From contig SUVI01000107.1 in assembly GCA_015062085.1 (NCBI GenBank), positions 1-15,211 of the forward strand: DNA of 15,211 nucleotides, written 5' to 3'. Positions 13,488 through 15,211 of the stretch are shown piece after piece (the stretch's first letter is position 1; each line of letters starts with the position of its first letter). Made by a program: the position numbers and the translations under genes. The notes beneath the pieces were generated by a model, which ran no database searches, was not told the DNA's origin, and was given only the letters and a program-made list of their open reading frames with translations. Source of the stretch: Planctomycetaceae bacterium. Its GTDB lineage: Bacteria > Planctomycetota > Planctomycetia > Pirellulales > Thermoguttaceae.

Positions 13488-14083
13488 GGGAACTTCCCTC
13501 ATCTCAAAAATTTTGTCTCCGGATGCCTTGCGTGTCCCTGCATCAATGAGCACTGCATGCAGACTCGGAATGAGCCGCGCACAGAATACTCACTGTATTT
13601 GGAATCCCTAACAAATCCATACCGGAATGTATGAAAATTTAATTACCTGGATCATTTTTAGATCCATGGAGATCTGTCTTTCGAGAAAACGATCCCCATG
13701 GACTACACAATTCATCGGTTTACATTTGGGCCGTTTTATAGCAAATTGTCCGGTTTTGTGCAATTTTCCAATTCCTCTATTTTAAACTTTAACGGCGATG
13801 CCAAATGTTCCGCCGGCACATTAGTTTTAACTATTTTTATCGCTCAAATCGGTTTAAAGTTCAAAAAAGCCCCCTTCACAAAATACACCCCAACCTTCCT
13901 ATCTTAAACACAAGAAAGAGGGGTATCTGGACGGAGAGAGAGGGGGCGTATTTTGAAGAAAAAAGGAGTGAGCCGGTCGGATCCAAGGCAAATTTTGGTT
14001 AAATTTTGGTTAAATTTGGCTTAAATTTGGAAAAACTATCCCAAAACCGTACCGGTCCCCTTTTTTTAAAGCAAAAAAAATGG
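13488..14083. other. Divergent intergenic region without a supported gene
   Basis: About 600 bp between the secreted repeat protein (-) and the GDSL hydrolase (+). It holds CATAC/GTATG (13618-13633), TGGATC/GATCCA (13648-13666), an imperfect inverted repeat CTTCACAAAATACACCCC (13874-13891) versus GGGGGCGTATTTTGAAG (13942-13958), and an 11-bp tandem repeat (13990-14030). A 69-codon open frame at 13698-13907 has no ribosome binding site or coding character. No convincing promoter was found for the minus-strand gene. Confidence 0.5.
13990..14030 (+). repeat. 11-bp AT-rich tandem repeat
   Basis: AAATTTTGGTT at 13990-14000 and 14001-14011, AAATTTGGCTT at 14012-14022, and a partial fourth unit AAATTTGG to 14030. 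It lies about 50 bp upstream of the promoter region of the GDSL hydrolase. Confidence 0.75.
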
Positions 14084-14194
14084 TATATTGAAGGAGTATT
14101 TTGGAAGAAGAGCATGGACGCATGAACGTTTTCAGCGTTCCAAGTGTCTCTTCTGCCGCCAGCTCCAGCCTCCCACCCCAGAAAGGTGATTTTT
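14061..14194 (+). promoter_or_regulatory. Probable promoter and leader of the GDSL hydrolase
   Basis: TATATT (14084-14089) is a good -10; the region 17 nt upstream is only a T run, so the -35 is weak. Transcription near 14096 would leave a leader of about 100 nt. An AAGGAG at 14091-14096 is not followed by a useful start codon. AAAGGTGA (14182-14189) is the ribosome binding site for ATG 14195. Confidence 0.4.
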
Positions 14195-14968
14195 ATGAAA
14201 CAGACATTACATTTGACCGTTCGTTTTGCGCTCGTGCTCCTTTTTGCGGTACTTTGTGTTTCCGGAGTCCGTGTCCATGCACAGGATACCGATCTTCCGA
14301 TGACGCTCGTTCCTAAGGACAAGATGGACGTTGCGTGGTGGAAAGCCCGTCATGAAGCGAACTGTGCGCGGATCGCTCAGGGAAACGTCGATCTTCTTCT
14401 GATCGGCGACTCGATCACACACGGTTGGGACGGTGCGGGAAAAGAGATCCAGGAATTCTTTTACGGAGACCGTAACGCAGTGAACATGGGGTTCGGCGGC
14501 GACCAGCCTCAGCACGTTCTCTGGCGTCTGAATGACGCTCCGATGGACAAGATCCAGCCGAAAGCGGCCGTTTTGCTCATCGGGATCAACAGTCTGTGGA
14601 GCGAGTGGCCGAACTGTGAGGAAAATGTCGCGCTCGGCATCAAAGCATGCGTGGACAAACTGCAGTCGCTCTACCCGGACATCAAGATCCTGGTCCTTGA
14701 GATCTTCGTGACCCATGGTCCAAACGCGGGAAGCCGGAAACGCGCGATGGCGGTGAATGAACTTCTTCCGGGCATCTTCAAGGACTACAAAAACGTGCAG
14801 CTCATGGACATCAACGATCTGTGGCTTGACGCAGACGGCAACATTCCGAAGGAACTGATGCGCGACGGCGTGCATCCGGGCCGTGAGGGATACATTCTCT
14901 GGGGTAACCGTGTCGATGCGGTCGTGGCGGAGATGCTGGGTGTGGAAGCGAAGACGTTTGGGAAGTAG
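14195..14968 (+). CDS. Secreted SGNH/GDSL hydrolase, PAF-acetylhydrolase-IB-like
   Basis: 257 residues. ATG 14195 has AAAGGTGA upstream and starts a signal peptide (MKQTLHLTVRFALVLLFAVL, cleavage after VHA, residue 29). SGNH blocks: LLLIGDSITHG with nucleophile S73 (block I), NMGFGGD at 97-103 with the oxyanion Gly (block II), LLIGINS at 127-133 with N132 (block III), and DGVHP with D224 and H227 (block V). All four catalytic or oxyanion residues are present. Spacing and sequence fit the platelet-activating-factor acetylhydrolase IB subunit-like family, which in bacteria often deacetylates carbohydrates. An extracytoplasmic esterase on acetylated glycans is the likeliest role (inference). No polysaccharide-degradation gene is adjacent. 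Codon use is similar to the first gene (CGT/CGC, CCG). Confidence 0.92.
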   Translation: MKQTLHLTVRFALVLLFAVLCVSGVRVHAQDTDLPMTLVPKDKMDVAWWKARHEANCARIAQGNVDLLLIGDSITHGWDGAGKEIQEFFYGDRNAVNMGFGGDQPQHVLWRLNDAPMDKIQPKAAVLLIGINSLWSEWPNCEENVALGIKACVDKLQSLYPDIKILVLEIFVTHGPNAGSRKRAMAVNELLPGIFKDYKNVQLMDINDLWLDADGNIPKELMRDGVHPGREGYILWGNRVDAVVAEMLGVEAKTFGK

Positions 14969-15211
14969 TTTTTAGCTTTTAGCTTTTAGCTTTTAGCTTT
15001 TAGCTTTTAGCTTCTAGCTTCTAGCTTTTAGCTTCTAGCTTCTAGCTTCTAGCTTCTAGCTTTTAGCTTCTAGCTTCTAGCTTTTAGCTTCTAGCTTTTA
15101 GCTTCTAGCTTTTAGCTTCTAGCTTTTAGCTTCTAGCTTTTAGCTTCTAGCTTTTAGCTTCTAGCTTTTAGCTTCTAGCTTTTAGCTTCTAGCTTTTAGC
15201 TTCTAGCTTTT
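14969..15211 (+). repeat. Heptanucleotide tandem array TTTTAGC/TTCTAGC (continues past the edge)
   Basis: From 14970 the heptamer TTYTAGC repeats without interruption for 34.6 units to the end of the window. The first six units are TTTTAGC, the next ones are mixed, and from 15082 the two variants alternate strictly, making a 14-bp unit. The array begins one base after the GDSL stop codon. There are no spacers and no gene. Confidence 0.95.

Noticed and set aside
12696..13634. 312-residue open frame on the plus strand with SSFLNGNR repeats
   Set aside because: Antisense to the secreted repeat protein, which has a signal peptide, ribosome binding site and terminator.
13698..13907. 69-codon open frame in the divergent spacer
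   Set aside because: AT-rich, no ribosome binding site, no domain, no codon bias like the real genes.
14207..14875. 222-residue open frame on the minus strand
   Set aside because: Antisense shadow of the GDSL hydrolase.
14969..15211. CRISPR array
   Set aside because: Seven-base units are contiguous with no spacers.

Overview
The window most likely comes from a planctomycete (phylum Planctomycetota), probably an uncultured member related to Pirellulales/Thermoguttaceae. This rests on protein families rather than on any marker RNA. The first gene is a beta-propeller plus c-heme protein of the hydrazine-synthase-alpha-like type that planctomycetes carry in many copies. Next to it are a recO gene followed by two outer-membrane lipoprotein genes, a membrane protein and a secreted repeat protein whose C-termini resemble planctomycete-specific families, and a GDSL hydrolase. 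No tRNA, rRNA, CRISPR array, integrase or transposase was seen.

Layout. 1-2210 (+) is the 3' part of the propeller/heme gene, which runs off the left edge. A bidirectional hairpin terminator at 2243-2284 separates it from the convergent uxs-type UDP-glucuronate decarboxylase gene (2314-3297, -). Next on the minus strand is a regulator-like protein with a degenerate receiver domain (3431-4288). A 700-bp spacer with repeat copy A leads to the plus-strand cluster recO (4988-5776), a BamD-like lipoprotein (5929-7158) and lptE (7167-7697), closed by a hairpin at 7741-7783. Two membrane-protein genes follow on the plus strand: a 289-residue four-helix protein with an acidic linker, and an M48/Ste24-type protease. 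Convergent to them is a marR gene (10495-11004, -). Then come a small HExxH metallopeptidase-like gene (11431-12036, -) and a secreted repeat-rich protein (12576-13487, -). A divergent GDSL/SGNH hydrolase (14195-14968, +) is followed immediately by a heptanucleotide tandem array that runs off the right edge.

The intergenic DNA is the most unusual part. Four related, roughly palindromic elements (about 160-320 bp: A 4457-4772, B 10322-10479, C 11192-11408, D 12110-12384) share ACCAC-like left ends, GTGGT-like right ends, arms made of short CAC/GAAA words and an AT-rich centre. C and D are in opposite orientation and flank the metallopeptidase gene. The arms of A and D are also read as false N-terminal extensions (both starting MCFCV) of two unrelated genes. 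Several good sigma70-type promoters can be placed, often with a TAAAAT -10, and they help choose starts.

Functionally the window mixes envelope biogenesis (BamD-like, LptE, UXS for nucleotide sugars), membrane protein quality control (M48), DNA repair (RecO), regulation (MarR, pseudo-receiver) and exported proteins (propeller/heme protein, repeat protein, GDSL hydrolase). It is not an obvious single pathway, and I found no complete new defence or biosynthetic system. The best candidates for something undescribed are the palindromic element family, the heptamer array and the poorly known conserved proteins.
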